Source: Chloroflexota bacterium (GTDB lineage: Bacteria; Chloroflexota; Limnocylindria; Limnocylindrales; CSP1-4). From it: 64,000 nucleotides of DNA. The stretch lies in the NCBI GenBank assembly GCA_019637815.1, contig JAHBUZ010000002.1, positions 186,001 through 250,000 of the forward strand, given 5' to 3'. A program made the position numbers and the translations under genes. The notes beneath the pieces are model-generated. The model ran no database searches. It was given only the letters and a program-made list of their open reading frames with translations, and was not told the origin of the DNA. Positions 15,235 through 30,172 of this stretch are shown here, one piece after another; the first letter of the stretch is position 1; each line of letters begins with the position of its first letter.

Positions 15235-16257
15235 ATGGAGCGGCTGCGGGTCCGGTGCACGATCCCCTTCGCTGCCGACGACCGGGCGATGCTGGCCGCC
15301 GTGGACCCTCGGCTGGCCATCGTGTTCGGCGGCCCGGACACGGCCGATGCGGTCGCCGCGATCGAGGACGCCGAGGCGGAGGTGCTGCTCTCGTCGTGGT
15401 CGCCACCCGACCGCGCAGGGATGCCCAGGCTGCGCCTGCTGATGACCACGAACGCGGGTCTCGACTCGCTGTACGCGCTCGACCCGTGGTCGCTGGGCAT
15501 CGTGGTCACCAACGGGTCGGGGCTCCACGCGGTGCACATCGGGGAGTACGTGCTGTGGGCGACGCTGTCCGCGTTCGGGCGCACCCGGGCACGGCTCGCC
15601 GAGCAGTCGGCACATCGATGGCCGATGGGTGACGCGCGGTTCCCGTTCGCCGGTCGACGGCTCCGTGGCCGCACGGCCGCCATCGTGGGTTACGGCAGCA
15701 TCGGGCGGGAGTGCGCGCGGCTCCTCGACGCATTCGGGATGCGTGTCCTGGCGCTCAAGGCGGACCCTGCGTCACGGGTCGACCACGGCTGGCGGGAGCC
15801 CGGCACGGGTGACCCGGAGGGTCGCATCCCGGAGCGGCTGGTCGGTCCCGACGGGCTGGCGGACATCGTGGCCGCGGCCGACGTGGTGGTGCTCACCGCG
15901 CCACTCACCCCGCGCACCCGCCACCTGGTGGACGCGCGCGTCCTGGGTCTGATGCGACCGGACGCGTGGCTCGTCAACGTGGGGCGGGGCGGGCTCGTGG
16001 ATGAGGCGGCGCTGATCGATGCGCTCGCGGATGAGCGGATCGGCGGGGCGGTCCTGGATGTCGCCAGCGAGGAGCCACTGCCGGCGGCGAGCCCGCTCTG
16101 GTCCCAGCCAGGTGCGGTCCTGACCCCGCACGTCTCCGCGATCGGCGACTTCGACATGCTGCTGCACCAGGCCGCCCTGCTGTTCGCCGAGCAGCTGCGT
16201 CGTCAGCTGGCGGGGGAGCCGCTCCTCAACGTGACGTCACGCGCAGCCGGGTACTGA
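15235..16257 (+). CDS. D-isomer-specific 2-hydroxyacid dehydrogenase (paralogue of 3832)
   Basis: Predicted NAD(P)-dependent 2-hydroxyacid dehydrogenase, 340 residues, with GYGSIG nucleotide motif, catalytic Arg in NVGRG, Glu in SEEPLP and His in TPHVSA. It is closely related to the protein at 3832-4863 across its whole length, down to the matching C-terminus NVTSRAAGY. Unlike that copy it stands alone, with its own extended -10 and a leaderless start, and is divergent from the gene at 14190. A short near-copy of its 3' end, with stop codon, lies 39 nt downstream. It may serve the same pathway as the island upstream, but no operator-like dyad was seen here. Confidence 0.87.
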   Translation: MERLRVRCTIPFAADDRAMLAAVDPRLAIVFGGPDTADAVAAIEDAEAEVLLSSWSPPDRAGMPRLRLLMTTNAGLDSLYALDPWSLGIVVTNGSGLHAVHIGEYVLWATLSAFGRTRARLAEQSAHRWPMGDARFPFAGRRLRGRTAAIVGYGSIGRECARLLDAFGMRVLALKADPASRVDHGWREPGTGDPEGRIPERLVGPDGLADIVAAADVVVLTAPLTPRTRHLVDARVLGLMRPDAWLVNVGRGGLVDEAALIDALADERIGGAVLDVASEEPLPAASPLWSQPGAVLTPHVSAIGDFDMLLHQAALLFAEQLRRQLAGEPLLNVTSRAAGY

Positions 16258-16261
16258 TCGG

Positions 16262-16286
16262 CGGCCGGCGGTCACGAAACCGGCCG
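16262..16286 (+). terminator. Hairpin downstream of the 2-hydroxyacid dehydrogenase
   Basis: CGGCCGG (16262-16268) pairs with CCGGCCG (16280-16286) around an 11-base loop, starting 5 nt after the stop codon. No T-run follows. Confidence 0.4.
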
Positions 16287-16295
16287 TCGCTCGAC

Positions 16296-16322
16296 GTGAC
16301 GTCATGGGTCGCCGGGTACTGA
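16296..16322 (+). repeat. Partial copy of the upstream gene's 3' end, including the stop codon
   Basis: These 27 bases match 16231-16257, the last codons of the 2-hydroxyacid dehydrogenase, at 23 positions. They begin GTGACGTCA and end GCCGGGTACTGA in both copies, and here would read VTSWVAGY-stop. It may be the remnant of a lost third dehydrogenase copy or a local duplication. Confidence 0.55.
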
Positions 16323-16394
16323 CCACGACGGCCGAGGCGTCGGCGGCCTGGTGGGACCTCGATGACGGGTCCCCCGGGGCCGCCCGACGGGTGA

Positions 16395-17135
16395 TCAGTG
16401 GCGATCCCCTCGCCGCTGTGCCTCCTTGGCCGCGCGGGCATCCTCCTTGGCCTTGATCCTCGCCTGCTGCTCGCGGGCTGCCCGGTTCTGTCGGGCACGC
16501 TCCTGGGAGCTGCGCAGGAAGTTCCGGTACCACGCCGCGAAGCCTGCGGCGAGGATGCCGACCATCATCGCGATGCCCACGTACGCGAGGAACTGGGCGG
16601 GTTCGAGGGTCGCGGTCGGGTCCGGCATCTCGCCACCGGGTGGCGTGGTCGCCTCCGCCGGGACCATCAGCACGAGCAGCGAGAACAGGACGCCGTCCAC
16701 GATGCCCAGGACCGCACCCACGAGATAGCTCGCGCGCGGTGCGAGGAAGCCACCGATGAAGAACACGAACAGACCGGTCGGCTGGAGGACGAGCGAGACC
16801 ACGATGCTCACGAGGCCCGCCATGTCCTCGGGCACGATGCCCCACGACCAGTAGCCGAGGGCGAGCAGGAACGCGCCGAACAGCATCAGGAACGGGATCC
16901 ACAGCTTCTTCTCGCTGCGGAGCATGCCCGGCAGGATGCGCAGGTCCGCCGCGATGTCGGGCATCCGGAACATGCTCTGCCGCGGCTGCGGGGCGGCGAT
17001 CGCTGCCACCTCGTCATCCATCTCGTCGTCCGGGATCTCGGTACCGGCGGCGCGTGCCTGCTCGCGATACTTGCGCCGCGACTCGGCGCGACTCGTGTTC
17101 TTGGCGCGGGCCAAGGCTCCTCCTTGCGGAGCCAT
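16395..17135 (-). CDS. Hypothetical polytopic membrane protein
   Basis: 246 residues from ATG 17135; a TTG about 20 nt further in (MARAKNTSR...) directly behind GGAGG is an alternative start. The N-terminus (about 60 residues) is basic and then acidic, followed by four hydrophobic segments: around LWIPFLMLFGAFLLALGY, VSIVVSLVLQPTGLFVFF, ASYLVGAVLGIVDGVLFS and FLAYVGIAMMVGILAAGF. The C-terminus is a charged Lys/Arg/Gln/Ala stretch that may form a coiled coil (ARQNRAAREQQARIKAKED). No family or function was recognised. A TACCAT -10 on the minus strand at 17226-17231 could drive it with a leader of about 85 nt. Confidence 0.6.
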   Translation of the reverse strand: MAPQGGALARAKNTSRAESRRKYREQARAAGTEIPDDEMDDEVAAIAAPQPRQSMFRMPDIAADLRILPGMLRSEKKLWIPFLMLFGAFLLALGYWSWGIVPEDMAGLVSIVVSLVLQPTGLFVFFIGGFLAPRASYLVGAVLGIVDGVLFSLLVLMVPAEATTPPGGEMPDPTATLEPAQFLAYVGIAMMVGILAAGFAAWYRNFLRSSQERARQNRAAREQQARIKAKEDARAAKEAQRRGDRH

Positions 17136-17459
17136 CGGGCGACCTGTCGCCGCGTGCTCCGATCGTGGTGCTGGGGCGCGTCGAGCCACCGGTTGGCCAT
17201 CGGTCCGGCAGCGGGCGCAGCCGCGATGGTAGCGCGGGACGGCCACGACGTGATCGCCGGGATGCTTCGGGACGCGCCGGACGGTCCATCGGGCAGCGTT
17301 GGCGGGGAACCAGGCCACGACGGATCGTGGACAAGTCGCGGGTGATCGGCCGATACGTGGCGGGTGGATCACCCATCAGTGCGTGGTCGATCAGCGATGT
17401 CAGGATGGTCGTCGCCGCCGACCCTGCCCGCCCCGGAAGACCCGCCGGGAGGTCGGTCC
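17136..17459. other. Intergenic region between divergent genes
   Basis: 324 nt without a convincing gene. It holds a minus-strand TACCAT (17226-17231) that could be the -10 of the membrane-protein gene, and the ribosome site GGGAGGT (17447-17453) of the plus-strand surface protein. No clear plus-strand promoter, repeat or hairpin stands out. Confidence 0.5.
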
Positions 17460-20400
17460 ATGCGCGCTGCTCCGCATGGTGTGCGTCGTCGCGCGCACGC
17501 CACCACCCTGTTCGCCGCCGGCGCCTGTGTCGTGCTGGCGCTCCTCGGCCCGATCCGGGGCGTCGATGCCGCTGCCCCGGGCCCATGGGACCCCTCGCCG
17601 GACCTGGTCGTCGCGGAGGTCGTGACCGGAGGTCGCGTCGCATCGGACGAGTGGGTGGAGATCTTCCATCGAGGCGACCAGCCGGCCGACCTCGGCGGTC
17701 TCGAGGTCGCGTACGTCAACGCCTCGGGCAGCAGCGTCTCGCGCAAGGTCACGTGGACGGGCTCGGTGCTCCGCCCCGGTGGCAGCCTGCTGCTCGCGAA
17801 CGCATCCGGTCGCTGGGCGGACCTCGCGGATGCCACCTGGACGGGCGGGCTCGCGGCCGGCGGCGGGACGATCGTGCTGCGTGTGGTCGGCGGCGAGGTC
17901 ATCGACTCGCTGTCATGGGGTGACGCAGCCAACGGCTGGGTGGAGGGTCGACCGGGTCCGGCGCCGGCAGCGGGCGAGTCGCTCGAGCGGCTGCCGGATG
18001 GGAACGCTCGGAACGGTCGGGACACGAACGACAACCGGGCCGACACGTGGATCCAGGAGCTGCCCATCCCGGACGCGCGCCACGTGACGCCCGATCCGAC
18101 GCCGAAGCCCACACCGGCGCCGACGCCGAAGCCTTCCCCCACGTCGCAGCCCGAGCCGACCCCGGTAGTGACCGAGCCACCGACCCCGACGCCCGGGCCG
18201 ACCGAGCCACCGACCCCGACGCTCGAGCCGACCGAGGAGCCCACGCCGAAGCCGACCCCGACGGTGGCCGCGACCCCGGAGCCCACGCCGAAGCCGACCA
18301 CGACGGTCGAGCCGACCGAGCGACCGACACTCGAGCCGACCCCGACGATCACCGCGACCCCGGAGCCCACACCGGAGCCGACGCCGAAGCCGACCGGGAC
18401 CCCGAAGCCGACCGGGACCCTGAAGCCGACCCCGGTGCCGACCGAGCCGGCGCCGCAGCCCACACCCGAGCCGCAGGCCACACCCGAGCCGCCGCAGGTC
18501 ACACCCGCGCCGACATCGGACCCGGAGCCGACCTCGTCACCGACCGACGCACCCACGCCCACGCCGACCTCCCCACCCTCGCCGTCACCCACGGCGACCC
18601 CGGCGCCGACCCCGGTCACGCTGTCCGTGGCCACGGCACGGGAGCGGGCGCTCGGCAGCAGGGTCCGCGTGACGGGCACCATCTCCGCACCCCCGGGCTT
18701 CATGAACGCCGGCAAGGGCACCTATCTCCAGGACGACAGCGCGGGCATCGCGCTCTCGCTCGCGAGCGCCGTGTGGCCGCCTATCGACGCGGGTCGACGG
18801 GTCCAGGTGGACGCGACGGTGGGCGCCCGCTTCAGCGAGGCGACGCTGCTCCTCGACACGGCGACCGACATCGTGGACCTGGGTCCGGGCGATGACCTGG
18901 CGCCCGTGGTCGTGACCGCCGGCTCCCTCGAGCACGTGGAGGGCCAGCTCGCGGTCGCCACGGGCACCATCAGTGGCTCGCCGGACGACCTCTCGGATGG
19001 CTTCGCCGTGGACCTCGTGACCACCACGGGCAGCCTGCGCATCGTGGTGGGGGATATCACCGGCATCGACCGCAGCGCGCTTCCCTCGGGTCGGCGGCTG
19101 AGCATCACGGGCATCGTGGGGCAGCGCGCATCGACCGCCGCCGGCACCAACGGCTATCGGCTCCAGCCGCGACGCGTCGACGATCTCGCGGACCTGCCGA
19201 CGCCGACCCCATCGCCCACGCCGCAGCCGACCCCGACGCCCGCACCCCAGCCCACGCCCACGGTGCGACCGACCGCCACACCATCGCCCACCGCGACACC
19301 CATGCCGGTGGTCCCGGTCGCCACCGCGAGGCAGGTCGCGGTGGGCGGGCGGACCGCCGTGGAGGGCACCGTGACGGCGCCTCCGGGGCGCATCCTGCGG
19401 GCGGGCGTGACCTTCGTCCAGGACGGCACGGGCGGCATCGCGGTGGCGCTGCCGAGTGGCGTGGACGGCAGCACGATCCGCCCGGGCACGATCATCCGAC
19501 TCGGCGGACGCATCGCCGCCCCGTACGGCAACCTCGAGCTGCGGGCGGAGCGTGCCGATGATCTGGTGATCCTCGGCGAGGGTGGTCTGCCTGCGCCCGC
19601 CTCGGTGGGTGCGGATGGCCTGGTGGAGGCACGGGAGGGCCGGCTCGTGCGTACGGTGGGCACCATCGTGCGGCTCGAGAGCGGCAGCAGCGGGTCGCTC
19701 GCGGTGACCCTGCGGGACTCGGTCGGGGAGCTCCGGGTGTTCCTGTTCGGGTCGCTGGGGGTCGGTCGGTCGGAGCTGACGGTCGGCGGTGGGCTGCGTG
19801 TCACGGGCATCGTGGGCCAGCGCGAGAGCGCGTCCGGGGCCGGCGACGGCTATCGGATCTGGCCGCGGGACCGGAGCGACCTCGTGACGACGAGCGCGAC
19901 ACCCACCGGTCGCCCGGGTGCCACGGCGACACCTCGTCCGAACGCGACGGGCGCACCGGCGTCCGTGGTCCGGATCGCGACGGCCACGGAGGGCGCCACC
20001 GTGACGGTCCAGGGCATCGTCACCTCACCCGCGGACCTGCTCGACGGCGAGGGTCGCCGCGTGACGCTCCAGGACGGCAGCGGCGCCATCCTGCTGCGCC
20101 TGCCCACGGGCGAGACCGCTCCCGCCATCGGGACACGGCTGCGTGCCACCGGCGAGGTGGGCACCTGGTATGGCGGACGGCAGCTGGCGGCCGCCGAGTC
20201 ACCCCGACGGACCGGCTCCGGACAGGCGACGCCCGTCCTCCTGCGGCGCGTGCCGGGAGCGGATGACGAGTGGCGCCTGGTGCGGGTCCGGGTGCGCATC
20301 ACCGATGTCACGCGGAAGGGCGACACCTGGCGTGCCGAGGCGACCCTTGGTGCGGCCGGCGCAGCGCCCATCGTGGGCGTGGCTCGCAGCGGCATCCCCG

Positions 20401-21155
20401 CCACCGCGCTCGTCGAGGGTCGCTCGGCGGTCATCACGGGCATCGTGAAGCGGGCCCACCCGAGCGCGTCGGACCAGCGCTTCGGCATCGTGCCCCGATC
20501 CGCCGCGGACATCGAGCTGGGGGACGCGCCCGCCGCTCCCGACGGGTCCGGTGCGCCCGGCGACCCGACCGGCGATCCGGCGAGTGGGTCCGGGGGCAGC
20601 GACCGACCCCATGTCGACGAGGCGGGCGATGCCCCGGCGGCCCTCCGGGACCTGCCACGACTGGAGGGCCGCACGGTCCGCGTGGCGGGCGCCGTGCGGG
20701 TCCTGGCGCTGCCGCTCCTGACCATCGACGACGGGACGGGCCAGGCCGTGGTGCGGTTGCTCGAGCCGGCGACCGCGTTCGAGCCACCGCTCGTCGAGGG
20801 GGAGGTGGTCAACGTGACGGGTGTCGTGGCCGCCCGGGACGTGGGTGGCTGGGAGGTCGTCGCCGGGAGTGACGCGGTCCTGCGTGCCGGGAGCCTTCGG
20901 TTGGTGGCCATGACGCCCGATCCGGACGTGGTCGGGGTGCCGGAGGATCCGTCGCCCGGGCCGTCCGGGAGTCCCGCGCCACCAATCGCGTCGGGGACCC
21001 CCTCGAGCGGGGACCCAGCACGCCTGGTGCTCGCCGGGATCCTCGGCCTGCTGGCTGCCGGTGGGGTCGCGGTGACCGGCAGCGCGGCCGTGGTGGTCCG
21101 TCGACGGCGCGCCGCACGCCCGGCGCCGGTCCCCGACACCGACCCTCGAGCGTGA
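17460..21155 (+). CDS. Large anchored surface protein: lamin-tail-like domain, Pro/Thr linkers and OB-like repeats
   Basis: 1231 residues from ATG 17460, which follows GGGAGGT and starts a signal peptide cleaved near VDAAAPG (about residue 30). Residues about 35-165 look like a lamin-tail domain ([11 protein letters not shown], then DLGGLEVAY, then [10 protein letters not shown]). A Pro/Thr linker of about 180 residues follows, then repeated OB-fold-like modules of the type [11 protein letters not shown]...[12 protein letters not shown], with recurrences near residues 390, 620, 840 and 1075 and paired second halves ending in GIVGQR. A second short Pro/Thr tract lies near 580-615. The C-terminus has a TM helix (about 1186-1208) and an Arg-rich tail, so most of it is extracellular. 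Lamin-tail/OB assemblies often accompany secreted nucleases or phosphoesterases, but no catalytic domain is seen here; a structural or polymer-binding role is inference. Confidence 0.8.
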   Translation: MRAAPHGVRRRAHATTLFAAGACVVLALLGPIRGVDAAAPGPWDPSPDLVVAEVVTGGRVASDEWVEIFHRGDQPADLGGLEVAYVNASGSSVSRKVTWTGSVLRPGGSLLLANASGRWADLADATWTGGLAAGGGTIVLRVVGGEVIDSLSWGDAANGWVEGRPGPAPAAGESLERLPDGNARNGRDTNDNRADTWIQELPIPDARHVTPDPTPKPTPAPTPKPSPTSQPEPTPVVTEPPTPTPGPTEPPTPTLEPTEEPTPKPTPTVAATPEPTPKPTTTVEPTERPTLEPTPTITATPEPTPEPTPKPTGTPKPTGTLKPTPVPTEPAPQPTPEPQATPEPPQVTPAPTSDPEPTSSPTDAPTPTPTSPPSPSPTATPAPTPVTLSVATARERALGSRVRVTGTISAPPGFMNAGKGTYLQDDSAGIALSLASAVWPPIDAGRRVQVDATVGARFSEATLLLDTATDIVDLGPGDDLAPVVVTAGSLEHVEGQLAVATGTISGSPDDLSDGFAVDLVTTTGSLRIVVGDITGIDRSALPSGRRLSITGIVGQRASTAAGTNGYRLQPRRVDDLADLPTPTPSPTPQPTPTPAPQPTPTVRPTATPSPTATPMPVVPVATARQVAVGGRTAVEGTVTAPPGRILRAGVTFVQDGTGGIAVALPSGVDGSTIRPGTIIRLGGRIAAPYGNLELRAERADDLVILGEGGLPAPASVGADGLVEAREGRLVRTVGTIVRLESGSSGSLAVTLRDSVGELRVFLFGSLGVGRSELTVGGGLRVTGIVGQRESASGAGDGYRIWPRDRSDLVTTSATPTGRPGATATPRPNATGAPASVVRIATATEGATVTVQGIVTSPADLLDGEGRRVTLQDGSGAILLRLPTGETAPAIGTRLRATGEVGTWYGGRQLAAAESPRRTGSGQATPVLLRRVPGADDEWRLVRVRVRITDVTRKGDTWRAEATLGAAGAAPIVGVARSGIPATALVEGRSAVITGIVKRAHPSASDQRFGIVPRSAADIELGDAPAAPDGSGAPGDPTGDPASGSGGSDRPHVDEAGDAPAALRDLPRLEGRTVRVAGAVRVLALPLLTIDDGTGQAVVRLLEPATAFEPPLVEGEVVNVTGVVAARDVGGWEVVAGSDAVLRAGSLRLVAMTPDPDVVGVPEDPSPGPSGSPAPPIASGTPSSGDPARLVLAGILGLLAAGGVAVTGSAAVVVRRRRAARPAPVPDTDPRA
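18088..18618 (+). repeat. Degenerate Pro/Thr-coding tandem repeats
   Basis: About 530 nt built from variants of ccgacccc, gagcccacgccgaag and gaccgagccaccgacc, coding for [14 protein letters not shown] sequence. It is a flexible linker between the lamin-tail-like domain and the OB-like modules. The antisense strand gives a spurious Gly/Val-rich open frame. Confidence 0.75.
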
Positions 21156-21172
21156 GCGTGCGCGATCCACGC

Positions 21173-21202
21173 TTGACGCTCGTCGTCCGGGCTGCCTATC
21201 GT
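21173..21202 (+). promoter_or_regulatory. Promoter of the uridine phosphorylase gene
   Basis: TTGACG (21173-21178), 18-nt spacer and TATCGT (21197-21202). The predicted leader starts near 21209 and contains a 7-bp hairpin CCCCCGC/GCGGGGG (21212-21218 with 21223-21229) directly before the ribosome site AAGGGAG (21237-21243), so translation may be modulated by this structure. Confidence 0.55.
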
Positions 21203-21248
21203 TCGCGCGACCCCCCGCACGAGCGGGGGCAGATGGAAGGGAGCCGGG

Positions 21249-22103
21249 TTGCCCGACACGGACCGCCGGGTGGCGTTGCCGACCACCGATCGCCAGTATC
21301 ACATCGACCTGGCGCCCGGTGAGCTCGCCGACCACATCCTGCTGCCCGGCGACCCGGCACGGGTCGAGCGGATCGCGGGGATGCTGGACACCGTGGAGGT
21401 GCGCCGCAGCCACCGCGAGTTCGTCTCGGTCACGGGCATGCTCGGCGGGTTGCGCCTGTCGGCCATCTCGACGGGCATCGGCACCGACAACATGGAGATC
21501 GCGGTCGCCGAGATCCTCGCGCTGGTGTCACGGCCCACGCTCATCCGCATCGGGTCGTGCGGCGTCCTGCGTGAGGACATCGCGCTCGGCGAGCTGGTCA
21601 TCACGAGCGCCGCGGTGCGACTCGAGACGACCACCAGCTGGTACGTCCACGAGGGCTATCCGGCCGCCGCGGACTACCGCGTCGTGGCAGCGCTCGTGGA
21701 GGCGGCCGCACAGCTCGGCCGGCGCGCGCATGTCGGGCTCACCGCCACGGCGCCTGGCTTCTACGGCGCACAGGGACGACCCATCCCGCAGCTGCCCATC
21801 CGCTACCCTGACCTCGCCGACCAGATGGCGGCCCAGGGGGTGGTCAACTTCGAGATGGAGGCATCGGCGCTGCTCGTGCTCGCCCAGCTGGCAGGGTGCC
21901 AGGCGGGCGTCGTGTGTACCGCCTTCGCCCAGCGGGCGGAGGGTGTCTTCCTCGATGCGGCGGGTCGTGCGGATGCCGAGCGCGGCTGCATCGAGACGGG
22001 ACTCGGCGCGCTGCGTATCCTCGCGCAGATGCAGGCGCAGACCCGAGCGGCCGGCGCCACGCACTGGAGGCCCTCCCTGTGGTCGCCGGGGATGGCACCC
22101 TAG
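21249..22103 (+). CDS. udp: Nucleoside phosphorylase, uridine phosphorylase-like
   Basis: Predicted phosphorolytic cleavage of uridine (or a related nucleoside) to base and ribose-1-phosphate, 284 residues. Family marks are ILLPGDPARVERIA near the N-terminus (phosphate-binding GDP), STGIGTDNMEIA, IRIGSCGVL and the ribose-contact FEMEAS segment near residue 200. The hexameric NP-I fold of this length fits Udp better than PNP because of the RIGSCG and pyrimidine-type FEMEAS context, but purine or methylthioadenosine activity cannot be excluded. The start is TTG 21249, chosen for its ribosome site 5 nt away and because the conserved core begins soon after. The gene is monocistronic or leads into the small DUF5679-like gene. 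Confidence 0.82.
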   Translation: MPDTDRRVALPTTDRQYHIDLAPGELADHILLPGDPARVERIAGMLDTVEVRRSHREFVSVTGMLGGLRLSAISTGIGTDNMEIAVAEILALVSRPTLIRIGSCGVLREDIALGELVITSAAVRLETTTSWYVHEGYPAAADYRVVAALVEAAAQLGRRAHVGLTATAPGFYGAQGRPIPQLPIRYPDLADQMAAQGVVNFEMEASALLVLAQLAGCQAGVVCTAFAQRAEGVFLDAAGRADAERGCIETGLGALRILAQMQAQTRAAGATHWRPSLWSPGMAP

Positions 22104-22204
22104 GAAGATCCAGCGAACCAGCATTCGGATCCGCGGAGGACCGGCAGATGCCCGGGACCCGCAGACGTCCGGCCATCGCGCCGGAGAGAGATGGAGGCAA
22201 CGGG

Positions 22205-22345
22205 ATGGCGGAGGCCTACTGCGTCAAGGACAAGAAGAAGGTGGAGATCAAGAACCCCACCCAGATCACGATGAAGAACGGCAAGCCGGCCACGAAGGGC
22301 ACCTGCCCCGAGTGTGGCGGCAGCGTGTTCCGCATCGGCGGCTGA
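22205..22345 (+). CDS. Short DUF5679-like protein (46 residues)
   Basis: A 46-residue protein with an N-terminal YCVKDKKKVEI segment and a C-terminal GTCPECGGSVFRIGG knuckle. Three Cys remain (about residues 6, 34 and 37); many relatives carry CxxC at the first site, where this one has Cys-Val-Lys-Asp, so a four-Cys zinc site is incomplete unless Asp contributes. The ATG follows GGAGG (22193-22197) at 7 nt. I recall this short family (DUF5679) as common in Chloroflexota and Actinobacteria, with no known function. It ends 6 nt before a row of strong hairpins that probably terminates transcription. Confidence 0.78.
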   Translation: MAEAYCVKDKKKVEIKNPTQITMKNGKPATKGTCPECGGSVFRIGG

Positions 22346-23962
<1,617 letters not shown>

Positions 23963-23967
23963 CGATC

Positions 23968-28266
<4,299 letters not shown>

Positions 28267-28268
28267 GT

Positions 28269-28291
28269 GTCCGGGCCGTGTGGCCGCGGAC
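28269..28291 (-). terminator. Hairpin after rpsT
   Basis: GTCCG+GGCC (28269-28277) pairs with GGCC, a bulged G and CGGAC (28282-28291), a 9-bp stem with a 4-base loop between the rpsT stop and the esterase ATG. A second 10-bp stem, CGGCCCGGGG/CCCCGGGCCG (28220-28229 with 28235-28244), lies inside the first esterase codons and may add to termination or mask translation. Confidence 0.45.
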
Positions 28292-28298
28292 CATCGAC

Positions 28299-28916
28299 TC
28301 AGTCGTCCGTGGTCGTGGTCGACGCCTTGGGCGCAGCCTTGGCCTTGGGCGCGGCCTTGGCCTTCGATGCCGTGGTCTTCGTGGTGGTCGTCTTCGCCCG
28401 GGTCGTCTTCGTGGCCGTGGCGGTGGTGGTCGGCTCCGCGGTCGCGGTGGCCGCCGCCGACTCGCGGCTGCTCTTGGAGAGTGCCGCGCGAGCCTTGCCG
28501 GCTGCCGTCTGCTCGCCCTTGGCCTTGGTGGCCTTGCCGGCCGCGATGCGCGCCTTGGCCGCCTTCGTGGCCTGCGCCTTGCTGGTCTGGCGGTTCACCT
28601 TGCCCGTGGTGATGGTCGCCTCGCCGCCGAGGGCCGCGTTCACCTTGCGCATCAGCCGGCTCTTGCGGCGGGCTGCGGCATTGGGGTGGATCGCGCCGAC
28701 CTTGGCCGCCTTGTCGAGCGCGGAGACCGCCTCGATGAGGGCGGTCTGCGTCGCCTCGGCGTCACCCGACACCACGGTCACCTGGACCTTCTTGACGAGC
28801 GTCTTGGCCGCCGAACGTCGCGGCTGGAGGACGGCATTGCGGCGAGCCGCCTGCCGGACGCGCTTCTTGCCCTGGGGCGAGCGCGCGCCTCTCCAGGTGC
28901 GGGACGAGTGAGCCAA
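28299..28916 (-). CDS. rpsT: 30S ribosomal protein S20 with a long basic C-terminal tail
   Basis: Residues 1-96 are S20, the 16S rRNA-binding helical-bundle protein: KKRVRQAARR near residue 17, SALDKAAKVGAIHPNAAARRKSR is reflected in the segment around 65-88. Bacterial S20 is usually 85-90 residues; this one continues for about 109 residues of Ala/Lys/Thr-rich, histone-H1-like sequence (repeated KAKAAPKA-type units) ending in TTTTDD. The start was set at TTG 28916 because AAGGGG lies 9 nt upstream; ATG 28949 would add 11 residues without a ribosome site. A promoter lies at 29027-29054 and a hairpin follows the stop. The tail may bind rRNA or DNA (inference). Confidence 0.88.
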   Translation of the reverse strand: MAHSSRTWRGARSPQGKKRVRQAARRNAVLQPRRSAAKTLVKKVQVTVVSGDAEATQTALIEAVSALDKAAKVGAIHPNAAARRKSRLMRKVNAALGGEATITTGKVNRQTSKAQATKAAKARIAAGKATKAKGEQTAAGKARAALSKSSRESAAATATAEPTTTATATKTTRAKTTTTKTTASKAKAAPKAKAAPKASTTTTDD

Positions 28917-29026
28917 GTCGAGGTACCCCTTGGAAGTCCTGAATGTCATCGATGGGGCCGATGCGGGAAGGGCGATCGGCGTCCCTGGAGCTATCGAGCG
29001 TGACGGTACACCACGCGCGACCGCGA

Positions 29027-29054
29027 ATGATACCACGTGGTCAGGAGCTGTCAG
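29027..29054 (-). promoter_or_regulatory. Promoter of rpsT
   Basis: On the minus strand CTGACA (29054-29049), a 16-nt spacer and TATCAT (29032-29027), the latter preceded by TG plus one base (extended -10). Predicted leader of about 100 nt to the TTG start. Confidence 0.55.
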
Positions 29055-29167
29055 CCGGGCTGTCGTTGCCCAGTGAGGGTCGTCCGTCAGGGCTGCCCGG
29101 TGGACGTGTCGGTCGCCGCGCTTCGGACCAGGGTCGATGCTCGGCAGCGGGGCCCGGTGGAGTGCCC

Positions 29168-30082
29168 TCAGGTCGGTGGTCGGCGGGCCCACAGGTCGAT
29201 GGCCGGGAGCCCATGCAGCCCCAGGAGCTGTGAGATCTCGCCCGCGTGGAACGCATCGTGGGTGGAGAGTCGTCCCAGCACGGACGCACGACTGTGCACC
29301 TGGCGGACGTCGCCGTACATGCGCTCGGCTGCCCGTTCGAGGTCGTCCATCGTCCAGCGCTCGAGCGTCGCCTGGACCACGGCCCAGCTCGAGTCGAGCG
29401 CCCAGGCCAGCTCCTCGCTCGACCGCGGATGGTCCGGGTCGTCCTCCCAGCCGAGACCGCTCGCCGGGTCGGTGAACGGCGTCCGCTCCGCGCCCGGCTC
29501 GCCGAACACGCCGCACAGCCAGTAGACCCGGGCACCGGCCACGTGCGCCGCGAGCGCCCAGATCGGATCCTGCGCGGGACCTGCGCGAATGGCGAGCTGC
29601 TCGGGGGTCAGGCCGCACACCCCGTCACGCAGGCGCCGGGCGTGCTGGGGCCAGTCGGGATAGAGGCTCGTCAGGGGTGGTGGAGTGGATGGGCGATCGT
29701 CCCAGCCCGGCGCCACGAGGCGTCCATCGACCACCGATGCGGGGATGACCCGGGTCACGGCCGTCACCGGCACCGCCCCGTACACGTGCGGGAAGCGCTC
29801 GCCATCGGGATGACCCGGGTCGCCCGGCTCGTCCCGGACCTCCACGCCCGCCGTCCTGAGTCGATCTCGGTCGATACCCAGGAGCGTCAGCGGTGCGGTC
29901 TCGTGGGCGTAGAAGCGCCCCACGACGCCCGGCAGCTGGTGCGCGGACGAGCAGTGGATGAAGCCGACCTGTTCCAGCGTCAGCCCCAGCGTGGAGATCG
30001 CGTAGCGACCGTCCACGAGTGCGACCTCCCAATCCTCGGTGCGCGCGAGATGCCAGATCAGGTCCACCGGATGGGCTCCCAT
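29168..30082 (-). CDS. DUF952 - DinB-like two-domain protein
   Basis: 304 residues from ATG 30082; ATG 30112 is an alternative and neither has a clear ribosome site. The first 115 residues match the DUF952 pattern: WHLARTEDWEVAL, FIHCSSAHQL, RFYAHETAPLTLL and GERFPHVYG. Residues about 130-304 look like a DinB/YfiT-type four-helix metal-binding domain, with His residues in the helices (AAHVAGARVYW, then STHDAFHAGEISQLLGLHG) at positions suited to a three-His site. DinB-like enzymes include thiol-dependent transferases, and DUF952 is of unknown function. The open frame continues upstream of 30112 only as an antisense shadow. Function unknown; possibly detoxification of a small electrophile (inference). 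Confidence 0.75.
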   Translation of the reverse strand: MGAHPVDLIWHLARTEDWEVALVDGRYAISTLGLTLEQVGFIHCSSAHQLPGVVGRFYAHETAPLTLLGIDRDRLRTAGVEVRDEPGDPGHPDGERFPHVYGAVPVTAVTRVIPASVVDGRLVAPGWDDRPSTPPPLTSLYPDWPQHARRLRDGVCGLTPEQLAIRAGPAQDPIWALAAHVAGARVYWLCGVFGEPGAERTPFTDPASGLGWEDDPDHPRSSEELAWALDSSWAVVQATLERWTMDDLERAAERMYGDVRQVHSRASVLGRLSTHDAFHAGEISQLLGLHGLPAIDLWARRPPT

Positions 30083-30172
30083 GGTGCAGGATGCGCCATG
30101 AGTCGGGCGCATCCGCGGAGTATGCGGGTCGGCGTATGCGGCTCGGCACCGCGACCGATCGGGAGGACCGGC

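Noticed and set aside
18088..18618. CRISPR-like or satellite array
   Set aside because: Units are variable, in frame and code for Pro/Thr linker; there are no spacers of constant length.
17369..18721. Minus-strand Gly/Val-rich 450-residue frame opposite the Pro/Thr linker
   Set aside because: The GVGSGVG pattern is the antisense of PTPEPT codons; the plus strand has a signal peptide, ribosome site and folded domains on both sides.
21212..21229. Intrinsic terminator of the large surface-protein gene
   Set aside because: The hairpin lies downstream of the promoter for the next gene and directly before its ribosome site, so a 5'-leader structure fits better.
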